Origin: Acetomicrobium flavidum
GTDB taxonomy: Bacteria; Synergistota; Synergistia; Synergistales; Acetomicrobiaceae
Assembly: GCF_900129645.1 (NCBI RefSeq)
Contig: NZ_FSQZ01000001.1
Coordinates: forward strand, 62,001-126,000
Direction of reading: 5' to 3'
DNA length: 64,000 nucleotides
In this document: in pieces, positions 16,424 through 25,305 of the stretch
How the letters are laid out: each line of letters begins with the position of its first letter
Position numbering within the stretch: position 1 is the first letter of the stretch
Translations under genes and position numbers: made by a program
Notes under the pieces: generated by a model
The model's database searches: none
The model's input: only the letters and a program-made list of their open reading frames with translations
Told to the model about the DNA's origin: nothing

Positions 16424-18811
16424 TCATTGAATCCGCGACAGGTATTTCGACCATTTTTCTATAAATTTGTCCTCGGGACTTTCCCAGACCCTTTTGTGAA
16501 GCTCAAAGAGCATGACGGGGGAGCGTAGCAGAGCCATAATCTCGCTTCTGCTCAAAACCTCTTTCGAGTCGATGGCATTTAGGGCTTTTTTTAGAACTTT
16601 AGGCATCAACCTCCCCCTTTTGCGCAAAAGGCTTCGATGCAATGCATTAACCCAGGGATCGAAAAGAGCCAATTTAAAGTCCTGGTCAGCAGGCAAAGGC
16701 GGATTTGCCAACACCTCAGCCAAAACCTTCATCTCTGGCGACGGATCCATCTCCTGTGGCGTCAAGAAAATTCCATGTCTTTTGAAGAGCTCCCCCGCAG
16801 TTGGCCGGCTGGTCCAAACGGAAAGAAAGATCGACAGCACGAATGAGATTAGTATAGGCGAGAGCCATATGCAGAATGCAGGATTAACGATCCACAAAGT
16901 TGTACCCCATAACAGGCCTATGAGCGTATCCTTCCAATGAAACTTTAAGGCTTGCCTCCAACTGAGGCCCACGTCGGACCTTTCCTGCGGGCCCCAACCG
17001 ACCTTTTTGCCAAGCAGCGCCAACAAAAGGAACTTACTGTGAAATAACATCTTTATTGGAGCAAAAAACACCGAAAAAAGCGTCTCAAGAAGAACGCTTG
17101 ACACAAGCTTGCCGGTTCCCCCAAAAAGTCCTGCCTTTTTTTTGACTATGACCAAATACAAACCCAGCAATTTCGGAAGAAATAGCAACACGACGGTCAC
17201 TATGAATAGGAAAATCGCCCATCCAGGATACCATACAGGCCATTCGGGGAAAAGGGCGTACTCGGCAGGGAAGTAGACGGGCTCAATCCAAACATCCAAC
17301 AGGGCCTGGAGGGAACTCATGAATATGAAGCAAAACCAAAGCAACCCCGATCCGTATATCATCACGCCATTTAAGAAGAGAAATCGATGGGCGGGAATGA
17401 TCCCCTTTAGCAGGAAAAGCCTCAGGTGCTGTAAATTTCCCTGGCACCAACGCCTATCCCTCGACAGTTCTTCAAGCAAGGTAGGAGGAGTTTCCTCATA
17501 GCTGCCATCTAAATCGTAGGAAAGCCAAACCTCGTAGCCCGCCCTTCGCATCAGGGCGGCTTCGACGAAATCGTGGCTCAATATCTCGCCGCCAAAGGGA
17601 GGATCTCCAGGCAAAACGGGAAGGGCGCAGTTTTCCATAAAGGGCTTAATCCTGATGATGGCATTGTGTCCCCAGTATTGCGCGTCGCCAAGCTGCCAAA
17701 AGCTTAAACCGGCAGCGAATATAGGGCCGTACACATAAGTCGCAAATTGCTGTATCCTACCGTAAAGCGAGCGCCTGCCAATGGCCTTTGGTGCGCTTTG
17801 CAGTATCCCTACCTTGGGATTAGCCTCCATAATCGCCGTCATCTGTACCAATATATCACCGGTCATGACGCTGTCGGCATCGAAGACGATCATGTACTTG
17901 TAATTTTTGCCCCATCTTCGACAAAAATCGGCAATATTACCGCTCTTTTTCTTTACGTTTCTGGTCCTTCGCCGGTAAAACAGCTTGCCTTTTGCCTTCA
18001 GGCGTTCGCACCATTCGGCCCAGGCCAACTCCTCACACACCCATGAATCGGGGTCATTGCTGTCGCTTAAAACATAAAAATCATAATGCTTCAACTTGCC
18101 CGTTCGCTCAAGGGAACGATAAGTCGCTTCGATCCCGGCATAGACGCGGTTGACATCTTCGTTATAGATGGGAAACACTAGAGCAACGCGCGTGTCATCC
18201 TTTATCCCGCGCACCTTGGCCTTGGGCGCGTAACGATCCACGCCCCGAAGGACCGATATGAAGCCAACAAGGGCCGTCCAAAAGCCCACCGATATCCAGG
18301 CAAAAAGGACGGCAAAGGCAAAAAGCATGAGGTAGCCTAAGAGGGCCCTGCTCCTGAAATATATGATTAAACTCATGAGATATGTCGCCAGAGCCGTAGA
18401 GGCAATCACTAGTATTGCAAAAAGCCTGCGTCGCCTTTTGGCCACGGTCTCCCAAAAAGCCTTGCTGGCTGGAAGTTCAAACAAATTGGAAAGGCTGACC
18501 AGAAACCCCTTGGGAACCATCGATGACCTGTTTATGGGCGGCGTCGAAGTCAGACCTCCATATCCATCGTTCAGCAGCTTCGACAAGACATTTTTGCTGA
18601 TGCCCGGCCATCGTGGGTCATCTATTAAGCTATCGTCGTTTGAAATGCCATTTAAAAGTTCACCGGCAAGCTCATCGAAAAAGTTCGATGTAATTAAGGA
18701 AATCTTGCGCATGACGTTTAGCGCAATCTCCAAGGAGCGGGTAGACGTTACCCCCAATAACCAAACATAGGCAAGTATGCGCCTGGTTAGCTTTAACGTT
18801 ATAGCTGCCAT
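16424..18811 (-). CDS. opgH: Glucans biosynthesis glucosyltransferase H
   Basis: About 795 residues. OpgH is the inner-membrane GT2 glucosyltransferase that polymerises osmoregulated periplasmic glucans from UDP-glucose. The catalytic domain shows VFPIYNEDVNRVYAG (about 216), VLSDSNDPDSW (about 251), FDADSVM (about 314) and the RRWCQGNLQH acceptor motif (about 465). Two membrane segments precede it (about 133-190) and several follow, as in the family. ATG at 18811 has GGAG six bases upstream; the GTG four codons earlier would have its ribosome site too close. It overlaps the end of opgG by 13 bases, so the pair is translationally coupled. Confidence 0.95.
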   Translation of the reverse strand: MAAITLKLTRRILAYVWLLGVTSTRSLEIALNVMRKISLITSNFFDELAGELLNGISNDDSLIDDPRWPGISKNVLSKLLNDGYGGLTSTPPINRSSMVPKGFLVSLSNLFELPASKAFWETVAKRRRRLFAILVIASTALATYLMSLIIYFRSRALLGYLMLFAFAVLFAWISVGFWTALVGFISVLRGVDRYAPKAKVRGIKDDTRVALVFPIYNEDVNRVYAGIEATYRSLERTGKLKHYDFYVLSDSNDPDSWVCEELAWAEWCERLKAKGKLFYRRRTRNVKKKSGNIADFCRRWGKNYKYMIVFDADSVMTGDILVQMTAIMEANPKVGILQSAPKAIGRRSLYGRIQQFATYVYGPIFAAGLSFWQLGDAQYWGHNAIIRIKPFMENCALPVLPGDPPFGGEILSHDFVEAALMRRAGYEVWLSYDLDGSYEETPPTLLEELSRDRRWCQGNLQHLRLFLLKGIIPAHRFLFLNGVMIYGSGLLWFCFIFMSSLQALLDVWIEPVYFPAEYALFPEWPVWYPGWAIFLFIVTVVLLFLPKLLGLYLVIVKKKAGLFGGTGKLVSSVLLETLFSVFFAPIKMLFHSKFLLLALLGKKVGWGPQERSDVGLSWRQALKFHWKDTLIGLLWGTTLWIVNPAFCIWLSPILISFVLSIFLSVWTSRPTAGELFKRHGIFLTPQEMDPSPEMKVLAEVLANPPLPADQDFKLALFDPWVNALHRSLLRKRGRLMPKVLKKALNAIDSKEVLSRSEIMALLRSPVMLFELHKRVWESPEDKFIEKWSKYLSRIQ

Positions 18812-20382
18812 AGGTAGCTCCACGTCTCCGTCAATACATCAGGCAGATTGTCGCCTTTCTTGATATAGGCCTCGATCTTTATCTTTGGACGTTTGTCAGG
18901 CTGCAGTTGCTCTATGGCGCTGCCGCCTTTGGCCCGTACCTGAAATGACAATCTCCATCCGCCGGTAGCTTCGTTTTTCATCAGGATCTTTTCAACCAAT
19001 TCAGCTCCTTCGGACACGTTGACAACGGCAGTAAGTCCGGTACTTGCCGGTATGGCTTCAATGGATCTTCCCTTAAAATCGACCACAAAAAGTCTCGTGT
19101 CATTATCCCTTCCCTTGCCAGTACGAGTGGAAACGACGTAACCCAGCCCATGGGGAGAGCCGATTGGTCGATGCCAACTCATCCTGTAAGAGACATCTAT
19201 TGGTTTGCCCAGAGGAGGTATTTCTTCAGGGACCCAAAAGGCCACGATGTTGTCCGTCGTCTCCCAAGTCGTTGGTATTTCCACTAGCTCGACATGGCCT
19301 TTTCCCCATCTGCCCCTGGGAGCGATCCATACGCTCGGCCTAAGCTCGTATCTGGCTTCTAAGTCCTGATAATGGTCAAAGGTTATGTCGCGCTGCAGCA
19401 GTCCAAAACCCTTAACATTGGTTGCAGGGAAGTCAACTATGTTAAGGCGTGCTGAATTTTGCAACGGCCGCCATTCCCATTTGTCATTTTCGTAGGCGAT
19501 CAACAAACCGTCGGAATCGTGCACTTCAGGGCGATAATCGTCAGGTCGGTTAACGGTATTTTCGCCGTAATAGAACATGCTGGTAAGCGGCGCGATGCCG
19601 AGCTTTTCTACGTCCTTCCTTCTAAAGATAGACGCCTTGACATCGATGGCCGTCTTTTCTCCGGGCTGTATGTAAAATTTGTAAGCCCCGGTCAAGCTTG
19701 GGCTGTTAAGCAATGCGTAAACCGTGATCTTGTCATATCTTCGCGGAGGCTTTACGATCCAAAATTCCTTGAAGTAGGGAAACTCCTCGCCCTTAGGCAA
19801 TGCCGTGCCTATTGCAAGACCTCTCGCTGACATGCCATACCATTGTCCCTTTCCCAGAGCCCTAAAGTAACTTGCACCCAAAAAGGAGATCAGTTCATCA
19901 TAATAATCCTTCCTGTTTAAAGGATAGTGAATCCTAAAACCTGCAAATCCTATGTCCTTGTACTCGTGCACCGGCAAAGTGTTTTTGCCGTAATCAAAGA
20001 GGTTGGGATCGAAGGGGAAGGGTTTTACGCCCTCGGGCGTCACTAAGTTGATCTTTACGGGAACGTTGTACAGAAAGCCTAAATGATAGAACTGGATCTC
20101 GAAAAGCGAATTCTTGCCGCGCCAGACCGATCTTTCAGGCCTAAACCTTATGTCTCTCCATTGGTCGTAGTTGAGGTCCTTCAAAGAGGTTGGGATTTTA
20201 CCGACAGACTCCTGATATGGGGACAACGAAAGGTCGCGGGCTTTCTTCCAAACCTCCTTTTCCAGGCGGTCCAGCTGGTTGGCACTCACCTTAGAGCTAC
20301 CGTAAATTACAGGTGTCTCAAAAACAAATGCTATACTCAATAGCGAAATAGCAACTATGGCTAAAATAGTTCGCGGCTTCAT
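18799..20382 (-). CDS. opgG: Glucans biosynthesis protein G (periplasmic)
   Basis: About 527 residues. A Sec signal peptide is clear (MKPRTILAIVAISLLSIAFVF, cleavage probably after residues 28-33). The mature protein carries the OpgG/MdoG hallmarks: YDQWRDIRFRPERSVW, FEIQFYHLGFLY, FAGFRIHYPLNRKDYYDE, FLGASYFRALGKGQ.YG (Phe-Arg rich), and ISMFYYGENT-like SMFYYGENTVNRPDDYRPEVHDSDGL. It is needed for backbone branching or release of periplasmic glucans. ATG at 20382 has AAGGAG eight bases upstream and begins the signal peptide exactly; the listed longer frame adds six codons. First gene of a five-gene minus-strand envelope operon. Confidence 0.95.
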   Translation of the reverse strand: MKPRTILAIVAISLLSIAFVFETPVIYGSSKVSANQLDRLEKEVWKKARDLSLSPYQESVGKIPTSLKDLNYDQWRDIRFRPERSVWRGKNSLFEIQFYHLGFLYNVPVKINLVTPEGVKPFPFDPNLFDYGKNTLPVHEYKDIGFAGFRIHYPLNRKDYYDELISFLGASYFRALGKGQWYGMSARGLAIGTALPKGEEFPYFKEFWIVKPPRRYDKITVYALLNSPSLTGAYKFYIQPGEKTAIDVKASIFRRKDVEKLGIAPLTSMFYYGENTVNRPDDYRPEVHDSDGLLIAYENDKWEWRPLQNSARLNIVDFPATNVKGFGLLQRDITFDHYQDLEARYELRPSVWIAPRGRWGKGHVELVEIPTTWETTDNIVAFWVPEEIPPLGKPIDVSYRMSWHRPIGSPHGLGYVVSTRTGKGRDNDTRLFVVDFKGRSIEAIPASTGLTAVVNVSEGAELVEKILMKNEATGGWRLSFQVRAKGGSAIEQLQPDKRPKIKIEAYIKKGDNLPDVLTETWSYLWQL

Positions 20383-20449
20383 CAAACGCACTCCTTCCAT
20401 GCCATGCTTTTAACATGGACTATGAAAATCATGGATAATTTAAATCCTT

Positions 20450-20477
20450 TTGATCGTTTGCATTTATACCATATATT
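20450..20477 (+). promoter_or_regulatory. Candidate promoter for the nitroreductase gene
   Basis: TTGATC (20450-20455), 16-base spacer, TATATT (20472-20477), about 85 bases before the nitroreductase start in the region between divergent opgG and nitroreductase genes. Confidence 0.45.
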
Positions 20478-20563
20478 CCTTAGATCTGAAAGCATCCGAT
20501 AAACGGCGTAAAATTATCCGAAAGAAAGCCAAATCAAGGCGCAAGGTTTAAGGAGGGATGGAC

Positions 20564-21082
20564 TTGATAGAGCTTCTGAGAAAACGAAGAAGTATCAGGC
20601 ATTTTAAGGACGTCGCCATAGAGAAGGATAAGGTAGACCTGCTGAAGGAAGCAGCCCTTCGAGCCCCTACGTCCAAGAACTTGCATTCCTGGGAATTTGT
20701 CTTTGTAGATGACAAAGACACGATCGGCAAGCTGTCGGAGGTAAGGGGCCAAAGCTCCTATTTTCTCAAGGGAGCACCCCTTTGCCTGGCAGTGATCGGA
20801 CGAGAAGACGTAAACGACACCTGGATAGAGGATGCATCGATAGCTGCCATCATCGTTCAGCTTACCGCTCTTTCCTTAGGACTGGGCTCGTGCTGGATAC
20901 AGATACGAAATCGAATGCATTCCGATGACGAAAGCGCTGAAAGTTACGTGAAGTCAGTTTTAAACATACCGGAGCAGTGTAGGGTAGTGTGTCTTGTGGC
21001 CTTAGGCTATCCCGATGAAAAGAAGGACCCTACGCCTTCAGAGAAGCTGAGGTGGGATAAGATACACGTCAATAGGTGGTAG
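20564..21082 (+). CDS. Nitroreductase-family FMN oxidoreductase
   Basis: About 172 residues of the minimal nitroreductase fold. The N-terminal RKRRSIRHFKD (FMN phosphate binding) and APTSKNLHSWEFVFVD, then the C-terminal VALGYPDEKKDP are diagnostic. Family members reduce nitro or quinone compounds or act in flavin chemistry with NAD(P)H; the physiological substrate here is unknown. AGGAGGG ends directly against an ATG at 20558, while a TTG two codons later sits six bases from it, so I choose the TTG. Monocistronic, ending at a hairpin. Confidence 0.88.
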   Translation: MIELLRKRRSIRHFKDVAIEKDKVDLLKEAALRAPTSKNLHSWEFVFVDDKDTIGKLSEVRGQSSYFLKGAPLCLAVIGREDVNDTWIEDASIAAIIVQLTALSLGLGSCWIQIRNRMHSDDESAESYVKSVLNIPEQCRVVCLVALGYPDEKKDPTPSEKLRWDKIHVNRW

Positions 21083-21090
21083 ACAATATC

Positions 21091-21139
21091 GCGGCGGTAA
21101 GGGACTTACGGCTAATTTGCCCTAAGTTCCTGCCGTCGC
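21091..21139. terminator. Imperfect hairpin between nitroreductase and dipeptidase genes
   Basis: Imperfect inverted repeat (about 21091-21108 with 21123-21139) that pairs over about 17 positions when G-U pairs are allowed, between two convergent genes. No T-run is obvious, so its role is only suggested by position. Confidence 0.4.
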
Positions 21140-21158
21140 AACAAACTTTCCAATACAT

Positions 21159-22199
21159 CTAGCCTATAGTGCGCTCGAGGAAACGCAGGAAGTTACCTCC
21201 AATTATCTTGGCTATATCCTCTTCCTTCACGCCTCTTGCGATGAGCTCGGCAGTAAGCTCGAAGCTTCTGGCATGCCCTTTTATGCAGTCGTAGTTAGGG
21301 CTTTCCTTTGGCGATGGGGAGAGCTCTCGAAATTCGTCGCAAAAATCGAAGCCGTAACAAACGTGCTCAAATGATCCCGTTATTTTATAAATGTGCTCGA
21401 TGTGATCAGCCAGGTCGGCTGCACCAATTTTTTCCTTCGCGTCTTTGACGAACTCGCTACAGGAATTCATGCCCATGAGGCCACCTCTTTGGGCAATCTG
21501 CAGTATTTGCTCATCCGTCAGGTTGCGCATGGATCGCGCTAGATTTCTGCAGTTGGAGTGAGAGGCAATCACTGGTTTATCGTAAAACTTTAATACGTCG
21601 CTTAAGCCTTCGTCATTTAGGTGACTTACGTCGATGTACATGCCAAGCTTTTCCGCCTCTCGAATCAGCTTGACTCCAAAATCGGTTATCCCTCCCCTTT
21701 GGCCCTCTTCCCGGGCTTCGAAGTGACAACCGTCGGCAGCGTAATTTCTCCTGCTCCATGCTATCCCAACGCCCCGCACGCCCAACTCGTAGAATATACG
21801 CAATAAGTTTAAATCGTTGCCTATGGGCTCAACGCCCTCAAAGGAAAGCATTATAGCTACCATGCCCGCTGAGTTTGCTTCCTTTATCTCTTTTACGCTG
21901 CGACACAACGAAAAAAGGCCGGGGCTTTCTTCAATTTCCTCGTGAAGTACGCCTATATAGTCCAGAGCGCGCCTCAGTGCCATTTCGGGAAGATATTCGT
22001 TAGAGACGAAAAGAGAGGAGACAATCAAATTTACGCCTCCCTGTCTGAAGGCAGGGATGTAACGATTTTCCATGACCTTGGTCTCTCCCCTTTGGCGCCT
22101 ATCCCATATAAGTGGCAATAGGTCAAAGTGGGCATCCGAGACGAAGTGCTTTTCGTGAAGCGCCCTTGCCATTTCGATATGCTCGCGATTTACCGTCAT
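21159..22199 (-). CDS. M19 (renal-type) dipeptidase
   Basis: 346 residues of the zinc membrane-dipeptidase family, here without signal or anchor. Metal and substrate motifs in order: SDAHFDLLPLIWDRR (about 20-34; HxD), MLSFEGVEPIG (bridging Glu, about 118), YIDVSHLND (about 192) and VIASHSNCRNLARSMRNLTDEQ (about 214), then CYGFDFCDEF. It cleaves dipeptides, often with D-residues tolerated at the second position. It starts 35 bases after the HD/OB gene on the same strand, with GGAGATGA upstream. Confidence 0.93.
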   Translation of the reverse strand: MTVNREHIEMARALHEKHFVSDAHFDLLPLIWDRRQRGETKVMENRYIPAFRQGGVNLIVSSLFVSNEYLPEMALRRALDYIGVLHEEIEESPGLFSLCRSVKEIKEANSAGMVAIMLSFEGVEPIGNDLNLLRIFYELGVRGVGIAWSRRNYAADGCHFEAREEGQRGGITDFGVKLIREAEKLGMYIDVSHLNDEGLSDVLKFYDKPVIASHSNCRNLARSMRNLTDEQILQIAQRGGLMGMNSCSEFVKDAKEKIGAADLADHIEHIYKITGSFEHVCYGFDFCDEFRELSPSPKESPNYDCIKGHARSFELTAELIARGVKEEDIAKIIGGNFLRFLERTIG

Positions 22200-22234
22200 T
22201 TGATCATCTCCAATTTGTTAATATACTAGCAGGC

Positions 22235-23245
22235 TTATGATTTCCAAAAACGGCGCTGCGCCACCCCGTTGTATTCCGACAGGGAAAGCTCGTCAGCCGG
22301 CGGGGTGGAATTCCAACAGTAGACGAGAAAGTCCAGCTCGTCTGCAGCAGAAACTATCAAGGCTTCCGGCGTGCTTGGCAAAACCGGAGAACCATATTCC
22401 TTTTTCCCATGGTGACTGATTATGATATGGCCTATAGCCAAGATGACGTTTTCGTCGAAATTGAACCTTTTGGCAAACTCCATGAAGGTGAAATAACCCA
22501 ATGGAATGTGATCGATGACGGCACCTTGAAGCGTGATTTGCGGAGCCAGGTCAATGGAGTAGGCATTTAACTTGCCGATGTCGTGAAGCAGGGCTCCTGC
22601 CGTGAGTATATCCATATCTATCTTTAAGCCCTTGTTTAAATAGATGGACCCTATGGCCCTGGAAGCCTTAGTGACGTCAAGGGTATGCTCAATCAAGCCG
22701 TGAACGTAAGCGTGATGATTTTTAACCGCTGCAGGAGCCACCTTGAAGCGTTCCCACATCTCGTCGTCAAAGAAATCGTGCAGCAATGTTCTGACAGGCT
22801 CACCGCAACTGTCCACTATAGCCCAAAAGTCGCGCTCCATCTGCTCGATGGGAACGGGTGATTTTTCCATGAAGGACTCGGGAGGATATTTATCCGCACT
22901 AAGCAAGTAGATCTGGTTGACATGATACTGGAGCTTCTGTTTAAACTTGGTAACTACGCCCAATATCCCGACGGGTTGTCTTGATATGCGCTCAATCTCG
23001 GCCAACTGGTCTTGATCCAAGGCCTTCTTTTCTCCCAGGCGGGCATCCCACCATTTCGTGTCTGACCATGCCTTGACATTTAAAGTACCGCTTGCATCCA
23101 TGACGGCAAGATCCCAATAAGGCTGATCGTTTTTATCGCGCTTTAGTCTTGCTGATGTTAACACCCCTACCGCTTTAAACTTTTCTCCCGGCTTTAAATT
23201 TTCCTTTATGTCATTGATGGTCACACAAATATCGTCCAACATCAT
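22235..23245 (-). CDS. OB-fold/HD-domain protein, YhaM-like 3'-5' exoribonuclease
   Basis: About 336 residues. The N-terminal 100 form an OB fold (FKAVGVLTSARLKRDKNDQPYWDLAVMDASGTLNVKAW), and an HD metal-hydrolase domain follows with HHAYVHGLIEHTLDV (about 180), ALLHDIGKLNAYS (about 225), HIIISHHGKKEYGSP (about 275) and AADELD. This order is that of Bacillus YhaM, a 3'-5' exoribonuclease and DNase. AAGGTGG precedes two adjacent ATG codons; I take the first at 23245, a GTG lies two codons earlier. Probably transcribed with the downstream dipeptidase. Confidence 0.88.
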   Translation of the reverse strand: MMLDDICVTINDIKENLKPGEKFKAVGVLTSARLKRDKNDQPYWDLAVMDASGTLNVKAWSDTKWWDARLGEKKALDQDQLAEIERISRQPVGILGVVTKFKQKLQYHVNQIYLLSADKYPPESFMEKSPVPIEQMERDFWAIVDSCGEPVRTLLHDFFDDEMWERFKVAPAAVKNHHAYVHGLIEHTLDVTKASRAIGSIYLNKGLKIDMDILTAGALLHDIGKLNAYSIDLAPQITLQGAVIDHIPLGYFTFMEFAKRFNFDENVILAIGHIIISHHGKKEYGSPVLPSTPEALIVSAADELDFLVYCWNSTPPADELSLSEYNGVAQRRFWKS

Positions 23246-23326
23246 TACCACCTTAATATCGTGAAAAATTCGCCGTGAATCCCTACGCTTTACATTTTAT
23301 ACCACTAATAAATGGCAAACGCCACC

Positions 23327-23355
23327 TGGACATTTTAATCGCTCAAGGGTAATAT
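23327..23355 (+). promoter_or_regulatory. Candidate promoter for the HpcH aldolase gene
   Basis: TGGACA (23327-23332), 17-base spacer, TAATAT (23350-23355), with the ATG about 30 bases further and AAAAGGGGG as ribosome site. Lies between divergent genes. Confidence 0.55.
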
Positions 23356-23385
23356 ACTGACAAATGAAAAGGGGGAATTACAATC

Positions 23386-24153
23386 ATGGCTAACATAAAA
23401 GAGCGCCTGCGCAACGGAGAGGCATTGATTGGGACGTTTGCGGTTGTGCCCTCGACGGACTCCATCGAGATACTGGCGCTTGGCGGATTTGATTTCGTGG
23501 TTTTGGACAGGGAGCACGGCCCTCATTCAGTGGAAAAATTGCAGGACATGGTCAGGGTAGCCCAATTGCACGGAATGGGAACTCTGGTGAGGGTACCGGA
23601 AAATTGCGAGAAGGAAATACTTTGGGCGCTGGATACCGGCGCTGACGGAGTGCTGGTTCCTATGATTGAAACGGCTTCGGATGCGGCTAATGCAGTCAAG
23701 GCATCTAAGTACGCTCCGATAGGCCATAGAGGAGTGGCCCTGGTAAGGTCGTCAAGATACGGGAGCTTGGAGATTTCGTCCTATCTTAATAAAGCCAACG
23801 AGGATACATTTGTTGCACTGCAATGCGAAAACACCAAAGGGCTAGCTAATCTAGAAGAGATAGCAAGCATGCCGGGAGTGGATATGATATTTTTCGGTCC
23901 CTTCGATATGTCCGCCTCCTTGGGTATACCTGGCAAAGTTGACGACCCGAAAGTAAGGGACGCAGCCGCAAGAGTGCTTGACGTATGCAAAAAGTTCGGC
24001 AAGGCTGCAGGAACCTTTGCGACATCGGCCGATGGAGCTGCCAGATACATCAAGGAAGGCTTTAACGCCGTTGGCCTTGGCATTGAAGCTGCCATTTACC
24101 TAAATGCCGTAACGAGCCTCGTTAAAGCAGCAAAGGACGAGGCGAAGAAATAA
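23386..24153 (+). CDS. HpcH/HpaI-family aldolase
   Basis: 255 residues of the class II pyruvate-aldolase (HpcH/HpaI, GarL-like) TIM barrel. Motifs: GGFDFVVLDREHGPHS (about 34-49, catalytic His region), VLVPMIETASDA (about 88-99, Glu metal ligand), QCENTKGLANLEEIASMPGVDMIFFGPFDMSASLGIPG (about 147-184, second metal Asp). They cleave or form 2-keto-3-deoxy acids giving pyruvate. No neighbouring sugar-acid genes identify the substrate. Monocistronic, convergent with the PP-loop gene. Confidence 0.92.
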   Translation: MANIKERLRNGEALIGTFAVVPSTDSIEILALGGFDFVVLDREHGPHSVEKLQDMVRVAQLHGMGTLVRVPENCEKEILWALDTGADGVLVPMIETASDAANAVKASKYAPIGHRGVALVRSSRYGSLEISSYLNKANEDTFVALQCENTKGLANLEEIASMPGVDMIFFGPFDMSASLGIPGKVDDPKVRDAAARVLDVCKKFGKAAGTFATSADGAARYIKEGFNAVGLGIEAAIYLNAVTSLVKAAKDEAKK

Positions 24154-24189
24154 GATATGTACATAACCACAGCCCTATCCCGCAAATTG

Positions 24190-25188
24190 TCATATCCTAA
24201 ATTTCTCCAGTTCTGCAGGATGGGCCGGCTTTGTGACTATGTTTAAGCGATCCTCCTCGGACGTCATCAAAATTCGCACAGGATCACCTTCATGATCGCT
24301 GTAGCGCGCAACAAACCTGGCAGATACTTCAAAGTTTTCCTGAGTGAGCAAACCGTCTCGGGAATAAAGCAATGCTACCGGGCCTTTCACGTTAATTGGG
24401 TTTACAAGCCACATCCATGGAAGGCGCAGTTGAAGCAGTCTTTTGTTCTCCTTCATATCCCTTCCTATGACCAGGTGGGCTTTGGGCGGCAGTAAGAAAT
24501 GCCTGCCCACACGAAGGAGGGCAATGTGAAAGAAGGAAATTTGCCCCTCAAAGGCCTTCATGAAACGTCTTAGCTTTAGCGAAAACAGTTTTTCCGTAAG
24601 CGGACATCCTCCCGCAGGCGAGGGATACTTCTTGATATGCCATTCTTGCGCTAAGGCTATCTGTACCTTTCTGCCGCGTCCGGAGATGGCAAGCAGGCGG
24701 TTCCTGTCAATCAATCCTTCCCTTTCAGGAGCCGTTGGTGGCAACAACTTTGCCGATAAAGGCCTTAAGATGTAATCTCCAAAGCCGGACGCTTCGTCAA
24801 CCCGTCTTAAAGCGGCAATGGTCTGAGATTTTGGCCTTTCTCCTGCCACTTCGCCCGTAGCCAAGAAGTCGTATCCTCTTTGTTTCATCATATTCCCTGC
24901 CGTCTTTAGCATCAAGGCATGACAGTCTATGCAGGGGTTCATGTATTTGCCAAAACCGTGAGGCGGGCCAGTCAGGAGATTAATGTATACTCTTTCGGGA
25001 AGCGGTGCTATAATTAGCGGATAGTCGTACAGGCGAGCTGCAGAAACTGCCTTTTCGGAGGTAAGGAAGGGTGCGGTAAACGTCAAACATGTGACTTGGA
25101 CGCCGTTTCGGCGTAAGACCTCGCCTGCAAGCAGCGAATCGAGTCCTCCAGAAAAAAGAAGAAGTGCTTTGGGCGATCTTTTTGCCAT
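24190..25188 (-). CDS. PP-loop ATPase, tRNA-thiolation-like (ThiI/MnmA-related)
   Basis: About 332 residues. The N-terminus has the ATP-pyrophosphatase loop LLLFSGGLDSLLAGEVL (about 11-27) and NPCIDCHALMLKTAGNMM (about 83), a Cys pair comparable with the catalytic cysteine of tRNA 2-thiolation enzymes; LATGEVAGERPKSQT follows. The C-terminal third (LLPPKAHLVIGRDMKENKRLLQL) resembles an NFACT-R-like RNA-associated domain. This architecture is shorter than ThiI (no THUMP) and differs from MnmA at the C-terminus, so the target is unknown; a sulfur-transfer role on RNA is inferred. ATG at 25188 has GGAGG eight bases upstream; the frame is open 15 codons further. Divergent to lepA. Confidence 0.75.
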   Translation of the reverse strand: MAKRSPKALLLFSGGLDSLLAGEVLRRNGVQVTCLTFTAPFLTSEKAVSAARLYDYPLIIAPLPERVYINLLTGPPHGFGKYMNPCIDCHALMLKTAGNMMKQRGYDFLATGEVAGERPKSQTIAALRRVDEASGFGDYILRPLSAKLLPPTAPEREGLIDRNRLLAISGRGRKVQIALAQEWHIKKYPSPAGGCPLTEKLFSLKLRRFMKAFEGQISFFHIALLRVGRHFLLPPKAHLVIGRDMKENKRLLQLRLPWMWLVNPINVKGPVALLYSRDGLLTQENFEVSARFVARYSDHEGDPVRILMTSEEDRLNIVTKPAHPAELEKFRI

Positions 25189-25305
25189 CTTTCCTTCCTC
25201 CCAAAACGTATAATTATTTATTGATAAATACATATCAGCTTTGATAGACTATCCGAAGTTTCTCGATGCGTCAAATACGCTCGAAACCTATGAGGTGGTT
25301 AGTAG

